Below, piece after piece: positions 25,818 to 35,157 of a stretch of 64,000 nucleotides of DNA (positions are counted from its first letter, which is position 1; each line of letters starts with the position of its first letter). The notes beneath the pieces were generated by a model. It was not told where the DNA came from, searched no databases, and worked only from the letters and a program-made list of their open reading frames with translations. The stretch spans positions 5,937 through 69,936 of the forward strand of contig JBIOHP010000021.1 of NCBI GenBank assembly GCA_044449065.1. The letters are read 5' to 3'. This DNA comes from JBIOHP01 sp044449065 (GTDB lineage Bacteria; Bacteroidota; Ignavibacteria; UBA10030; SZUA-254). The position numbers and the translations under genes were made by a program.

Positions 25818-26207
25818 ATGATTTACCGTTCAATCATCATATTGTCAATAGTATGGTGTATTGTTATTCAATCATGTCCTGCGAATGAACTGCATAGCTC
25901 GGAAGATCTGACCTTACCTGCAGTTATCGGTAGCAGAGACACGTCTGCGTCAATTATTCGTAGTGATAGTCTTACGGGTTTTAATACGGTAATGGTGACG
26001 ACGCAGCTTGCTAAACCGGATATGCCGGATACGCCCGGCAGTTCGCAGAGCTTTGCGTACACTAAAGGCATGTTCCAAAATCAACCTGCGCCTACCTCAT
26101 TCATCGCCCGGATTGCTTCCATTGAGCGATCGGCCTCATGCGTAATTCGCTTGCAGGCCATCGTAACCATTCAATTTAATAGTATTTATTTTGAGGAAAT
26201 CGTATGA
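25818..26207 (+). CDS. Small exported hypothetical protein coupled to RND adaptor
   Basis: A 129-residue frame starting MIYRSIIILSIVWCIVIQSC, a hydrophobic signal with a possible acylated cysteine at residue 20. AAAGG lies upstream of the ATG. Its stop overlaps the start of the adaptor gene by four bases (ATGA), which argues for real translation and coupling. The remainder is low in structure and matches no family I know. The far C-terminus (RLQAIVTIQFNSIYFEEIV) looks unusual and might mark a frame that has drifted. It is either a small accessory lipoprotein of the efflux system or the remnant of one. Confidence 0.5.
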   Translation: MIYRSIIILSIVWCIVIQSCPANELHSSEDLTLPAVIGSRDTSASIIRSDSLTGFNTVMVTTQLAKPDMPDTPGSSQSFAYTKGMFQNQPAPTSFIARIASIERSASCVIRLQAIVTIQFNSIYFEEIV

Positions 26208-27190
26208 AAAACACACAATTAATATTGATGACTATTCTCATAGTCAGTTTCACGTTTCAGGCGTGTAATCGCTCGGACGGAACAACTGCTGAACAAAACT
26301 TTATTTCACCGCAGGTACTCAACGGCGGAACAGAGATTAAATTTGCTCCTAACTCGCCGCAATTACAGCAGATTACCATCGATACAATCCGAAAAACTTC
26401 CAGGTATCTCTCTATCTCCGTACCGGCACATAACCTGGTCAGTGTCGTGAAGTCGGACCTTGGGGAACAGAAATTATACCTTTTTGAGACACAGGATATA
26501 ACGGATATTTATTCGAATTATGTCACAAATTTGGCGAACCTCGAACACTCCTCGCTCGCATTGAAGCGCACGCAGGACCTCTACGCGCACGATATTGCCG
26601 CTGCCAAAGACTTTCAGGACGTCAAGCAGGAATATGCAACGGTGCAATCAAATCTTGCCGATAATGTGAGCAGATTGCGTGCTGCGGGAATCGATCCCAA
26701 CGAATTACGCACGACGCCTGCCGGAACGATTTGGACGGTTGCCGAGGTGCCGGAATCCCAGATCAGTTCCATCAAGATCAACGGAGAGGTGAAAGTTGAG
26801 TTCAACTCGTATGCGGGCAGAGAATTTACGGCACGAGTCAGCGCAATTGGTGCAGTAATCGATCCTGTCGTTCGGACGGTCAAAGTTCGTCTCATTTTAC
26901 CAAACTCTGCTGGAGAACTCCGTCCCGCCATGTTCGGCACAGCCCGTTTCCTTCAGAGCAAGCAATTCGTTCCGACTATACCCGCAACAGGAGTGGTTCG
27001 TGAGGGTGACGGTACAATGACCGTCTGGCTGACTTCAAACGGTTTTGATTTTCTACAACGGACCGTCAAGCTTGGTTTGGAAAAGGATGAGAAGTATGAA
27101 ATTATCGATGGACTCCGGCCCGGGGATTTGGTTGTTGTGAAGGGTGGAGTCTTTCTTAGCAACATGCTTCAAGCATCGGCTACGGACTGA
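26204..27190 (+). CDS. RND efflux periplasmic adaptor (CusB/CzcB type)
   Basis: A 328-residue membrane-fusion protein with a lipoprotein-like signal ending FQAC (Cys21). It has a short helical hairpin (about 105-160, DIYSNYVTNLANLEHSS onwards), lipoyl and beta-barrel parts (AEVPESQISSIKINGEV) and the membrane-proximal end (LRPGDLVVVKGGVFLSNML). The family bridges the inner-membrane RND pump to the outer-membrane channel. There is no metal-binding N-terminal His/Met extension, so the substrate cannot be read from it. It overlaps the preceding small gene by four bases and lies 14 bases before the pump gene. Confidence 0.86.
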   Translation: MKNTQLILMTILIVSFTFQACNRSDGTTAEQNFISPQVLNGGTEIKFAPNSPQLQQITIDTIRKTSRYLSISVPAHNLVSVVKSDLGEQKLYLFETQDITDIYSNYVTNLANLEHSSLALKRTQDLYAHDIAAAKDFQDVKQEYATVQSNLADNVSRLRAAGIDPNELRTTPAGTIWTVAEVPESQISSIKINGEVKVEFNSYAGREFTARVSAIGAVIDPVVRTVKVRLILPNSAGELRPAMFGTARFLQSKQFVPTIPATGVVREGDGTMTVWLTSNGFDFLQRTVKLGLEKDEKYEIIDGLRPGDLVVVKGGVFLSNMLQASATD

Positions 27191-27204
27191 GGACTTAGAC
27201 AATT

Positions 27205-30200
27205 ATGCTCAAATCTATTGTTGCATTTTGCCTGAGTCGCCGGGCGATAATCGTTCTTGGTTTGCTCTTGTTTGTCGGCGCCGGTTTCATTGCATTTGAA
27301 AAGCTCAACATTGAGGCATATCCGAACCCGACGCCTGTTATCCTGGAAATCACCGCCCAGGCGCCGGGTCTCTCGGCAGAAGAGATGGAGCGTTATTACA
27401 CGCGACCGATAGAGATCGGACTTTACACAACTCCGGGCATTGACATTATCCGATCTACTTCGTTCTATGGATTGTCTTTTGTGCGCGTCGTTTTCAAATA
27501 TGGCATAGACTACCATTTTGCCTACGGCCAGGCGGCAATCGCTTTGCAACAAAACGTTACCCTTCCCGGTGGGCAGACGCCAACGATCCAGCAGAACAGT
27601 ACAACAGGTGAAATTTTTCGCTACCAGGTGGTCGGTCCGAAACATTTCGGATTAATCAATCTTCGCACAGTTCAGCAATGGGTCGTGGCACGGCGGCTTT
27701 TGACGATTCCGGGCATCGTTCAAATCAACAGCTGGGGTGGCCCAACCAAGCAATTCCAGGTCGAAGTCGATCCCCAAAAACTCTCAGCGTACAACATCAC
27801 CGTGCCGGGAGTCCTAACCGCCCTGGGAAATTCAAACCTCAATGTTGGCGGACGCGAAATCCAGATCGGTCAGCAGTCCGTTAACATCCGGGGCATCGGA
27901 CTTATCGATGACGGTGGAAGCGACGATTTGACACAGGGTTATAAGACAGATGATATCGAAAACGTTGTCCTCAGCCAGGTGAATGGAACGCCAGTATTGG
28001 TGAAGGACGTCGGGAAGGTCTCTGTGGGCTTTGTACCGAGGCTGGGGATATGGGGTCGTGATTCTGAGGACGATGCGGTGGCAGGAATAGTCGTGATGAG
28101 CCGCGTACAACGCGCTAACGATATGCTGGTAAAAGTTCATGACGAAATCGATAAAATGAATCATGATGGAAGCTTGCCTCCCGGCGTAAGGGTTGTTCCA
28201 TTTTATGATCGCGGAACGCTGATCGATATCACCACACATACCGTATTGCACAACCTCATTTTCGGCTGCCTCCTGGTTTTCTTGATTCAGTGGATATTTC
28301 TTGGCAATCTCCGGAGCGCTCTTATCGTCGGTTTGAATATTCCGGTTGCGCTCTTCTTCTCGATCATTATCCTTGTCCTCCAGGGTGAAAGCGCAAACCT
28401 TCTCTCTATCGGTGCGGTTGATTTCGGAATTATTGTGGATTCAGCAGTCATTCTCGTTGAAAATATTTTCCGGAATTTCCAGAGAACCCCGGAAGAGCGA
28501 CAGAGTCTTCTTCAGCGTCTTGCGGCTGGTTTTTGGGGTCCCGATCCTACGAAAATTGCAGAACATGCGAAGCCGAGTCACGGATGGACAGACCGCCTCC
28601 GCCTGCTTTTGATCAGCGCAATGCAAGTCGATAAGGCGGTGTTCTTCTCGGGATTGATCACCGTGGCAGCATTCGTACCTCTTTTTACTATGCAGGGAGT
28701 AGAGGGAGCGATTTTTGGACCGATGGCACGGACATATGCCTACGCGCTGGCAGGAGCATTACTGGCGACTTTTACGATCACTCCCGTCCTCGCGAGCCTG
28801 CTCCTTCCCAAGCAGGTCACTGAATCCGAAACAATTGTAGTCCGAGGTCTACACCGTCTTTACAATCCTACGCTACGGTTCGCGCTTGGTCACCGTACGA
28901 TCATGGTGTTGATCGGCATCGGTTTTATTGCGATTGCAGGATTCCTGACAACACGACTGGGAAGCGAATTCCTGCCCGCGCTTGAAGAAGGCAATTTTTG
29001 GATTCGCGCTTCGATGCCCATCACGCTCTCGTTAAAAGAAGGAGAGGAAGCCGCAAGAAAAATGCGTCTGATTCTCCTGATGTATCCGGAGGTCATAACC
29101 GTGTCGTCACAGCATGGCAGACCTGATGATGGCAGCGATGCTTCGCCCTTTTCCAACGTCGAATTGTTCGCCCCGCTCAAGCCGCCCGATGAATGGCCGA
29201 AGGGTGTCACCAAGGAAAAATTAACAGAGCAGATTAGCGCTGAGTTGGAAAGGGAATTACCAGGAGTGAATTTTAATTTCTCGCAATATATCCAGGACAA
29301 TATTCAGGAGGCAATATCGGGCGTTAAAGGCGTCAATTCGGTCAAGATTGTTGGACCAAATCTCGATACCCTAACAACGCTCGCAGAGCGGGTCAAGTCC
29401 GAGATGAGCAAGGTTCAGGGAATCGCCGACCTTGGCATCTTTCCTGTACTTGGTCAGCCAAATCTCAATGTTCGAATTGATCGAACCAAAACAGCACGTT
29501 ACGGTCTAAATACGGGCGACATCAATTCTATAATACAGACATCTTTAGGAGGTGTAACGGCGACAACGATTTTGGAAGGGGATCGCCATTTTGACCTCGC
29601 TGTACGCTATCCTTCGGAATATCGCGACAATATAGAAAAAATACATGATATTAAGGTAGCATATCCCACCAGTTCCGGAGCGAATGCTTATATTCCGTTA
29701 AGCGAATTAGCTACAATAACTATGGAAACTGGAGCAGCCTGGATCTATCATGAAAGCAACCAGAGATTCATTCCGGTTAAATTCAGTGTTCGGGAACGCG
29801 ATTTGGGCAGTACTGTGGCGGAGGCTCAGGATCGCATCAGTAAGAAGATCATTCTTCCAAGCGGTTATCGTCTTGTTTGGGCGGGTGAATTTGGAGAACT
29901 CCAAGCCGCTAAGGAGCGGCTCGCCATCATTGTGCCTCTCAGTCTCCTCCTCATTCTTGGATTGCTCTATGCGTCGTTCAGCTCCTTACGAGACAGCCTT
30001 TTAGCTCTAGCAGGTATTCCATTCGCTATCTCCGGAGGCATTCTCGCCCTCTACGTTTCCGGTCTTGCCTTTAGCATTTCTGCTGCCGTTGGATTCGTTT
30101 CGCTCTTTGGCGTATCGGTCATGAATGGCATTCTGCTCATGACCTACTACAATCAAGCTCGGCTTCACGGAGGGACGTCAACAGAGTCCATGTTTCATGC

Positions 30201-30465
30201 TGCCTCCACACGCATGCGGCCCTTGCTGATGACGGCGCTTTCGGCGTGTATAGGTCTCTTGCCCGCAGCGATTTCCACTGGCATCGGAAGTGAGGTGCAA
30301 CGCCCACTGGCCACTGTGATCGTAGGTGGTATGCTTGTGGGACCCCTTATGCTTCTCATCGTGGTGCCTGCAATGAAACTGATCTTCCTGGCGCATGACG
30401 ACGATTCTGCCACGAACGATGAAGCGAAGCCGGAACCAGAACCAATTCCATCGCAAGGAGAATAA
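27205..30465 (+). CDS. Heavy-metal RND efflux pump (CzcA/CusA family)
   Basis: A 1086-residue inner-membrane proton/metal antiporter of normal length. The heavy-metal RND signature in transmembrane helix 4 is intact: DFGIIVDSAVILVEN with Asp406, Asp412 and Glu419, the same spacing as the proton-relay residues D402, D408 and E415 of CzcA. The N-terminal LNIEAYPNPTPVILEITAQ and the late segment FGVSVMNGILLMTYYNQ are typical. The C-terminus is a short acidic tail. The metal cannot be decided by eye. The gene is flanked by its adaptor and its TolC-type channel, making a complete tripartite system. Base use from about 26.4 to 31.9 kb looks richer in GC than the regions on either side, which may reflect transfer. 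Confidence 0.92.
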   Translation: MLKSIVAFCLSRRAIIVLGLLLFVGAGFIAFEKLNIEAYPNPTPVILEITAQAPGLSAEEMERYYTRPIEIGLYTTPGIDIIRSTSFYGLSFVRVVFKYGIDYHFAYGQAAIALQQNVTLPGGQTPTIQQNSTTGEIFRYQVVGPKHFGLINLRTVQQWVVARRLLTIPGIVQINSWGGPTKQFQVEVDPQKLSAYNITVPGVLTALGNSNLNVGGREIQIGQQSVNIRGIGLIDDGGSDDLTQGYKTDDIENVVLSQVNGTPVLVKDVGKVSVGFVPRLGIWGRDSEDDAVAGIVVMSRVQRANDMLVKVHDEIDKMNHDGSLPPGVRVVPFYDRGTLIDITTHTVLHNLIFGCLLVFLIQWIFLGNLRSALIVGLNIPVALFFSIIILVLQGESANLLSIGAVDFGIIVDSAVILVENIFRNFQRTPEERQSLLQRLAAGFWGPDPTKIAEHAKPSHGWTDRLRLLLISAMQVDKAVFFSGLITVAAFVPLFTMQGVEGAIFGPMARTYAYALAGALLATFTITPVLASLLLPKQVTESETIVVRGLHRLYNPTLRFALGHRTIMVLIGIGFIAIAGFLTTRLGSEFLPALEEGNFWIRASMPITLSLKEGEEAARKMRLILLMYPEVITVSSQHGRPDDGSDASPFSNVELFAPLKPPDEWPKGVTKEKLTEQISAELERELPGVNFNFSQYIQDNIQEAISGVKGVNSVKIVGPNLDTLTTLAERVKSEMSKVQGIADLGIFPVLGQPNLNVRIDRTKTARYGLNTGDINSIIQTSLGGVTATTILEGDRHFDLAVRYPSEYRDNIEKIHDIKVAYPTSSGANAYIPLSELATITMETGAAWIYHESNQRFIPVKFSVRERDLGSTVAEAQDRISKKIILPSGYRLVWAGEFGELQAAKERLAIIVPLSLLLILGLLYASFSSLRDSLLALAGIPFAISGGILALYVSGLAFSISAAVGFVSLFGVSVMNGILLMTYYNQARLHGGTSTESMFHAASTRMRPLLMTALSACIGLLPAAISTGIGSEVQRPLATVIVGGMLVGPLMLLIVVPAMKLIFLAHDDDSATNDEAKPEPEPIPSQGE

Positions 30466-30468
30466 AGG

Positions 30469-31875
30469 ATGAAACGACTTACGAATTTGGCTCATTGTAT
30501 TATAGGCGTTCTCTTATCTGGAGTGATGTCGTCTCACATCCTTTTCGCGCAACAAGGGAAAAGCGATATTACCCTTAACCCTAAAGCAACCGGGGATTCG
30601 CTCGCGCGCACACGCGCTCTTGATTCCTTATTGCAATTGCCCTCACCTGGAACTATGTTAAAGTCTCATCCTGTCGGTTACCGGGAATTTCTCGCGACCG
30701 TAGCGGAGAGCAATCTCGATTTTGCCGTGCAAAAATATAACATATCCATCGCCCAGGCGCAGATAACAGTTGCGAAACTCTATCCCGACCCATCGCTTTC
30801 CGCCGGCGTAACAAAGGATATAACGAACGTTCCGTCCGACCAGAGATTGGGAAACGTGTGGAATTTAGGCGCGTCGGAAACCATTCTGCTCGGCGGGAAG
30901 ATCGGCGCTCGCAGCAATGTTGCTGAGGAAAACGCCAGTGCTGCGCAGGCGCAGGCAGAGGATTTCTTCCGCAATCTGCGTGGTACAGCTACACAAGGGT
31001 ATATTAACGCGCTCATCGCCGATTCGACCTACAAAGCGAATGAACGCACATACCTCAATCTTGCAGAACTCACACAAGTCAATGAACACCGGGTCGACGC
31101 GGGTGATTTAGGAAAGGTCGATCTTTTGCAATCGCGTGTCGATGCAATACAAGCACGCGGTGTCTTGCTTCAGGCGGATGCAGCGCGCCGGCAAGCGTTC
31201 ATCCAGCTCGGACAATTGATGGGACGGCACAATTCGGATACACTGTATCGTCCTATGGGAAACCTCACATTTCCCGCGCGTTCGTTCATTCTCGATACAC
31301 TGATAAGCAGGGCGAAAGAGTCGCGTTCGGATGTCATCGCTGCCCGTCGTGCACTCGCATCGGCACGGTTCAGTGTTGATCTTGCACATGCAGAACGTTG
31401 GCCCGATTTAACGGTCGGCGCAGGATATACATATACAGGAGAGTCTGTCAACAACGTGGCGCCCTTTCCGGGACAAAAAGTGCTGGGATTTAATATCTCC
31501 ATTCCGCTACCACTTTCAAATGTACTGAATCAAGGTTCCATTCAGGTAGCGGAGTTCACATATGAACAAGCGCAAAAGTCTCTGGAAGTTGCGGAACTAA
31601 AAGCTGAAACAGATGTGAGGCAAGGATATTCGCAGTTTCAATTAGCAGAGCAGCAATATGCGCAATACTCCACCGACTTGCTTGCCGATGCGGAGAAAGT
31701 GCGGGCAGCTCGTCTCTATAGTTTTAAGGCGGGAAGCGCTTCCTTATTAGATGTCCTCACGGCAGAGAACACGCTGGCAAACGTTTACCTTGCCTATTAC
31801 AACGCTCTCTCCGGCTATGCGAATGCGTTCGTTGGTTTGGAACAAGCGGCAGGTATCTGGGATATAGAATTCTGA
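30469..31875 (+). CDS. TolC-family outer-membrane efflux channel (CusC/CzcC type)
   Basis: A 468-residue outer-membrane factor starting three bases after the pump stop, with AAGGAG overlapping the end of the pump gene. A signal peptide runs to about residue 29 (ILFAQQG). The two long coiled-coil repeats of the family are visible (AEENASAAQAQAEDFFRNLRG onwards and TYEQAQKSLEVAELKAETDV). The channel would form the exit duct of the efflux system. It ends GLEQAAGIWDIEF. The imperfect hairpin at 31908-31925 may end the operon. Confidence 0.88.
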   Translation: MKRLTNLAHCIIGVLLSGVMSSHILFAQQGKSDITLNPKATGDSLARTRALDSLLQLPSPGTMLKSHPVGYREFLATVAESNLDFAVQKYNISIAQAQITVAKLYPDPSLSAGVTKDITNVPSDQRLGNVWNLGASETILLGGKIGARSNVAEENASAAQAQAEDFFRNLRGTATQGYINALIADSTYKANERTYLNLAELTQVNEHRVDAGDLGKVDLLQSRVDAIQARGVLLQADAARRQAFIQLGQLMGRHNSDTLYRPMGNLTFPARSFILDTLISRAKESRSDVIAARRALASARFSVDLAHAERWPDLTVGAGYTYTGESVNNVAPFPGQKVLGFNISIPLPLSNVLNQGSIQVAEFTYEQAQKSLEVAELKAETDVRQGYSQFQLAEQQYAQYSTDLLADAEKVRAARLYSFKAGSASLLDVLTAENTLANVYLAYYNALSGYANAFVGLEQAAGIWDIEF

Positions 31876-31907
31876 AGAATATAAAAAACGTCTCGGTATT
31901 AACTAAA

Positions 31908-31925
31908 GAGGAACCCGATTTCCTC
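31908..31925 (+). terminator. Weak hairpin between convergent genes
   Basis: GAGGAA (31908-31913) pairs with TTCCTC (31920-31925), about 32 bases after the TolC-family stop and facing the minus-strand gene that ends at 31959. The stem is short and only a loose T/A stretch follows, so this is a weak call. Confidence 0.28.
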
Positions 31926-31958
31926 AAGATTTAACACAACGAAGAAACGAAATAATGA

Positions 31959-32591
31959 TTAAAAATAGAAACGCGCGAAAATCAATGCATTGGTGGAGAA
32001 AACGTTTTGCTTAAAGTCTCGCGGGTAAACGGTAGACGGAGGAATCTGATTTGGGACGCCGAATCCCGTGCTGGTGAACTGAAGTTCTCCGCCCAAAGTA
32101 ACGTGTTGCGTTATGGCTCCTTCGGCGCCAAAACAACCGCTTATAAAGAACGCTGCCCAGATTGTCTTTTGATCGGTATAACCCTTCGCGGGTCGCGAAT
32201 AGCTCAAGTATTCGCTCGAGGACAGCACTCCCGTTCGTGGACCCGCATAGAGTGTAAAAGTTGAATCCGGGTGCCAAGTGTAGAACGCGCCGAAGCCGAA
32301 TCGCACAATTGCTGCCGATATGTGACCGATAAACTCTCCGAGCGAATCGCTGTATGTTTGATCCTGGGATCGAATGAGGAGACCAAACTGGAATTCCGCA
32401 CGGAAATACTCGCCGGTCTTCACAAACAAATAGAAATCCGCTGCACCGGGGGATTGGAAGAGGAACTTGTTGTCCCCTGCAACATTAGAGGGGTTGAAAC
32501 TTACTCCGAGTCCAAGGGTCACCTTCTCCTGTGCGGGAGTCTTTAGCGGAACAAATGTTGCAAGGACGATAACAATGATCATGCGGGTCAT
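31959..32591 (-). CDS. Outer-membrane beta-barrel-like hypothetical protein
   Basis: About 210 residues from ATG 32591. This start gives a clean signal peptide (MTRMIIVIVLATFVPLKTPAQ); ATG 32633 in the same frame is possible. The mature part alternates polar and aromatic residues, and its last residues IFARFYF end in phenylalanine, as in small beta-barrels of the OmpW/OmpX type. No specific family is claimed. It follows the DUF2279-like gene closely on the same strand, so the two are probably one transcript. Function unknown. Confidence 0.6.
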   Translation of the reverse strand: MTRMIIVIVLATFVPLKTPAQEKVTLGLGVSFNPSNVAGDNKFLFQSPGAADFYLFVKTGEYFRAEFQFGLLIRSQDQTYSDSLGEFIGHISAAIVRFGFGAFYTWHPDSTFTLYAGPRTGVLSSSEYLSYSRPAKGYTDQKTIWAAFFISGCFGAEGAITQHVTLGGELQFTSTGFGVPNQIPPSTVYPRDFKQNVFSTNALIFARFYF

Positions 32592-32639
32592 TGTCCAAAC
32601 AATTTGTGTACGATATAACTTCAAACAGAGCATGATAGA

Positions 32640-33698
32640 TCAAAAGTTGATATTGAATGGGTAAAAAAGATAAAAACGTGTCTCCTTGTTTATCTGAAAC
32701 TCGAGAGCTGGGCCCGGGATCTTCAAGAATACGAGCGTTTGACGCCACCAATTCCAAACTGGTCCACCTTCAGGGAGAATTTTTGCGAGATTGACATCGG
32801 GAGCGAGAACGAGAACTCTATATTGATCTGGATACCCCAGATTGCGCGCAGAATAGCCCGTCGCTATATTAAGCCATTCCGGCCAGTACGGTTTCGCAGC
32901 GTCAGGTAAAAGGTTGTGAACATTCGTCGACAGCCAAAACGTCCAAGCACTGTAGTCGTCGATAGGAGTCTTTGAAAGGTACTTTGGTCTATCTCCGAAC
33001 CAGGATGCAGGATAGTAGTCTGCCTTCGGAGTAAAATTTTGGAGAAACGGTGAATAATATGAACCTAAATAGAAAATAGCTCCGGCGGATTGGAAATATG
33101 CATCGTAGGGTGAAAATCCAAAGTCGCTGCCGTAGCCGTCAAGCACTTCGACGTAGTACTGATACGTGAACCCCATCATGCTACCGCAAATGGTTGCCAT
33201 TTTAGGATCAAAACCGGATGTGATCAACATGTCGGTAGATAAATATGATAGGAAATATCCTCCGGTGAAATGTCCACCGTAATTGGCGCTCAGGGATTCA
33301 TCGAAGTCGTCCACGATACGAAATGAGGATCCGGCTGCCCAAATTGTTCTCTTCTGATAGAAATGGAGCCACGTGAGACTGCCAAAGAAGAGACCGCCGG
33401 CAACTGCGGTGGGGAGAGGACGTATCTGTGTTGAAAGGTTGGGTTGGGACCCGTCCATTGTATAGCGTCGCTGCCCCGCCCATGTGAACTCGCTCCAGGG
33501 GATCATGCTTGATGATGTGGCGGGAGTATTGCTTGCTGTAGAAGTTTGGAGAATAGAATCTTCCTGCGTGATGCAGGAAAACGATGAAAGAGTTGTTACT
33601 GTGGAATCCCCATGGGCCATAACCATTCCGGGAAAAGCAGTCAACGCCCCCGACAAGGAAAGGACAATGGACGCGGTAATAATTCTGACGCAATGCAT
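32640..33698 (-). CDS. DUF2279-like exported protein
   Basis: A 352-residue protein with signal peptide ending near FPGMVMAHG. The middle section (about 100-220) has the pattern of DUF2279/YfiM proteins: an aspartate-rich DDFDESLSANYGGHFTGGY, then hydrophobic helices with KMATICGSMMGFTYQYYVEVLDG and a following FSPYDAYFQSAG. The C-terminus is rich in aromatic residues and ends in phenylalanine, suggesting membrane association. DUF2279 has no established function. It is divergent from the gene at 33978 and lies just upstream of a small beta-barrel gene. Confidence 0.58.
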   Translation of the reverse strand: MHCVRIITASIVLSLSGALTAFPGMVMAHGDSTVTTLSSFSCITQEDSILQTSTASNTPATSSSMIPWSEFTWAGQRRYTMDGSQPNLSTQIRPLPTAVAGGLFFGSLTWLHFYQKRTIWAAGSSFRIVDDFDESLSANYGGHFTGGYFLSYLSTDMLITSGFDPKMATICGSMMGFTYQYYVEVLDGYGSDFGFSPYDAYFQSAGAIFYLGSYYSPFLQNFTPKADYYPASWFGDRPKYLSKTPIDDYSAWTFWLSTNVHNLLPDAAKPYWPEWLNIATGYSARNLGYPDQYRVLVLAPDVNLAKILPEGGPVWNWWRQTLVFLKIPGPALEFQINKETRFYLFYPFNINF

Positions 33699-33977
33699 GA
33701 CCGAGGAGAAAAAGATTATTAAAATGAATACTTTGATTGAAATTGGACAATTTGAATATACCAGTGTGGCGGTAGAAAGTCAAGAAAAAACGGGACCTTT
33801 AACTTTACTCGTGCTTTTGTCACTCTATCGTATCGCCGATAAATATGATGATAAACTAAACAATAAAAAGGATCGAACGTCCTTGATGTTGAATAGTTCC
33901 GAGGTTTTTTATATCTTCATAACTGGTACACTATTATTTTGAATGAAAATATTTTCTCCCAATATTCGACAAAAAAT

Positions 33978-34916
33978 ATGAAATATATCAGCATGGTTGT
34001 TTGGTTTATTCTCTGCGGAGCTACACTGAGAGGAGGGGAAAAAGGTAATTTTCATTTTGTTGGAAATTCATCTGTCGATTTATTCGGACAAAACACACTG
34101 CCGGACAAAAAATTTATGTTTCCCGATACTTCCTATCATATGCAGGATATGGCATCCGAAGAGTCTGGAAGAAAAAGCCCCTGGATTGCAGGACTTCTTT
34201 CGCTGGCGGTGCCTGGTGCCGGAGAATTTTACAGCCATAGCTACACGAAAGCAGGAATATTCGCAGCAATTGAAGCCGCGGCATGGATAGTTCATTTCAG
34301 ATACAATAAGATGGGACAGGACGGGGACACCTTTCTCAAGGCATACGTCAATCAACACTACAACGTCTCACAATACCTTCGTTGGACTTATCGTAATACG
34401 GGCGTTTTGACTAACAACACAGTTGATCCTTCCAAATATTATCCTGGCGGAGGTACAACCTATGATTCACCACCCTACTCAAATCTCGATTGGAATGAAT
34501 TGAACGATCTTGAAAGAGCAGTGGGGGGAGCGGCTTACAACGGCTATACCGAAGCGCTGCCTTTTTACGGAGTGGAGCAGTATTACAAGGTACTTGCAAA
34601 ATATGATCAGTTCAGCACAGGATGGGATGATGCTGATACAAGCGCAATCACTCCCGGAAATCTGCCTCTTACCAGCCGCTCGCGAGGAGAACAATCCTAT
34701 TATGACACACAACGCGCGATAAAAAACCATTACTATGATATTGCGACGGGATATTTGAGCGTTGTTCTTGTGAATCACATCATAAGCGCGTTCGACGCAG
34801 CATGGTCGGCGACGAGGTATAATAAATCGCTGCATGCCAATCTAAATATGAACATGGTGCCTACCGTAACAGGTATGGAACCGCTCATGACAATCCACCT
34901 AACATACGATTTCTGA
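33978..34916 (+). CDS. Exported hypothetical protein with DUF5683-like N-terminus
   Basis: About 312 residues from ATG 33978, chosen because MKYISMVVWFILCGATLRG is a signal peptide; the frame is open 13 codons further upstream. A KSPWIAGLLSLAVPGAGEFY stretch followed by a glycine-rich hydrophobic helix is the motif of DUF5683 and related envelope proteins of Bacteroidota. A second hydrophobic stretch lies near residue 265 (YLSVVLVNHIISAFDAAW). The C-terminal MTIHLTYDF resembles a final barrel strand. Function is unknown. It is divergent from the DUF2279-like gene. Confidence 0.6.
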   Translation: MKYISMVVWFILCGATLRGGEKGNFHFVGNSSVDLFGQNTLPDKKFMFPDTSYHMQDMASEESGRKSPWIAGLLSLAVPGAGEFYSHSYTKAGIFAAIEAAAWIVHFRYNKMGQDGDTFLKAYVNQHYNVSQYLRWTYRNTGVLTNNTVDPSKYYPGGGTTYDSPPYSNLDWNELNDLERAVGGAAYNGYTEALPFYGVEQYYKVLAKYDQFSTGWDDADTSAITPGNLPLTSRSRGEQSYYDTQRAIKNHYYDIATGYLSVVLVNHIISAFDAAWSATRYNKSLHANLNMNMVPTVTGMEPLMTIHLTYDF

Positions 34917-35077
34917 TCGCGGTCGTTATCGTTTGCGGAATGTTCCTGACGGCAATCATTAACTTCATTTTATTGCCGGTGATGTATAAGATATTGAGGC
35001 TAAAGATATAGATCGTAACACCGAACACGGGATAGCTCTTCATCGTTTTGAAGTGGGGGGGGTGAACGCCCATTTTT

Positions 35078-35089
35078 GACAGCGCTGTC
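35078..35089. promoter_or_regulatory. Perfect 12-bp palindrome upstream of polysaccharide gene
   Basis: GACAGCGCTGTC is a perfect dyad 69 bases upstream of the ATG at 35158, in a 240-base gap. Its size and position fit an operator for a dimeric repressor. No regulator gene is adjacent. Confidence 0.3.
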
Positions 35090-35157
35090 TGATAGTTGTA
35101 CCTTTCCTTTCAGGAAGTTACATTACAACAATTCCTTTATTGAATAATTCCATTTAA

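Noticed and set aside
33484..33942. 152-codon plus-strand frame overlapping the DUF2279-like gene
   Set aside because: Most of it is antisense to a gene with a clear signal peptide, and the rest is low-complexity Lys/Asn-rich.
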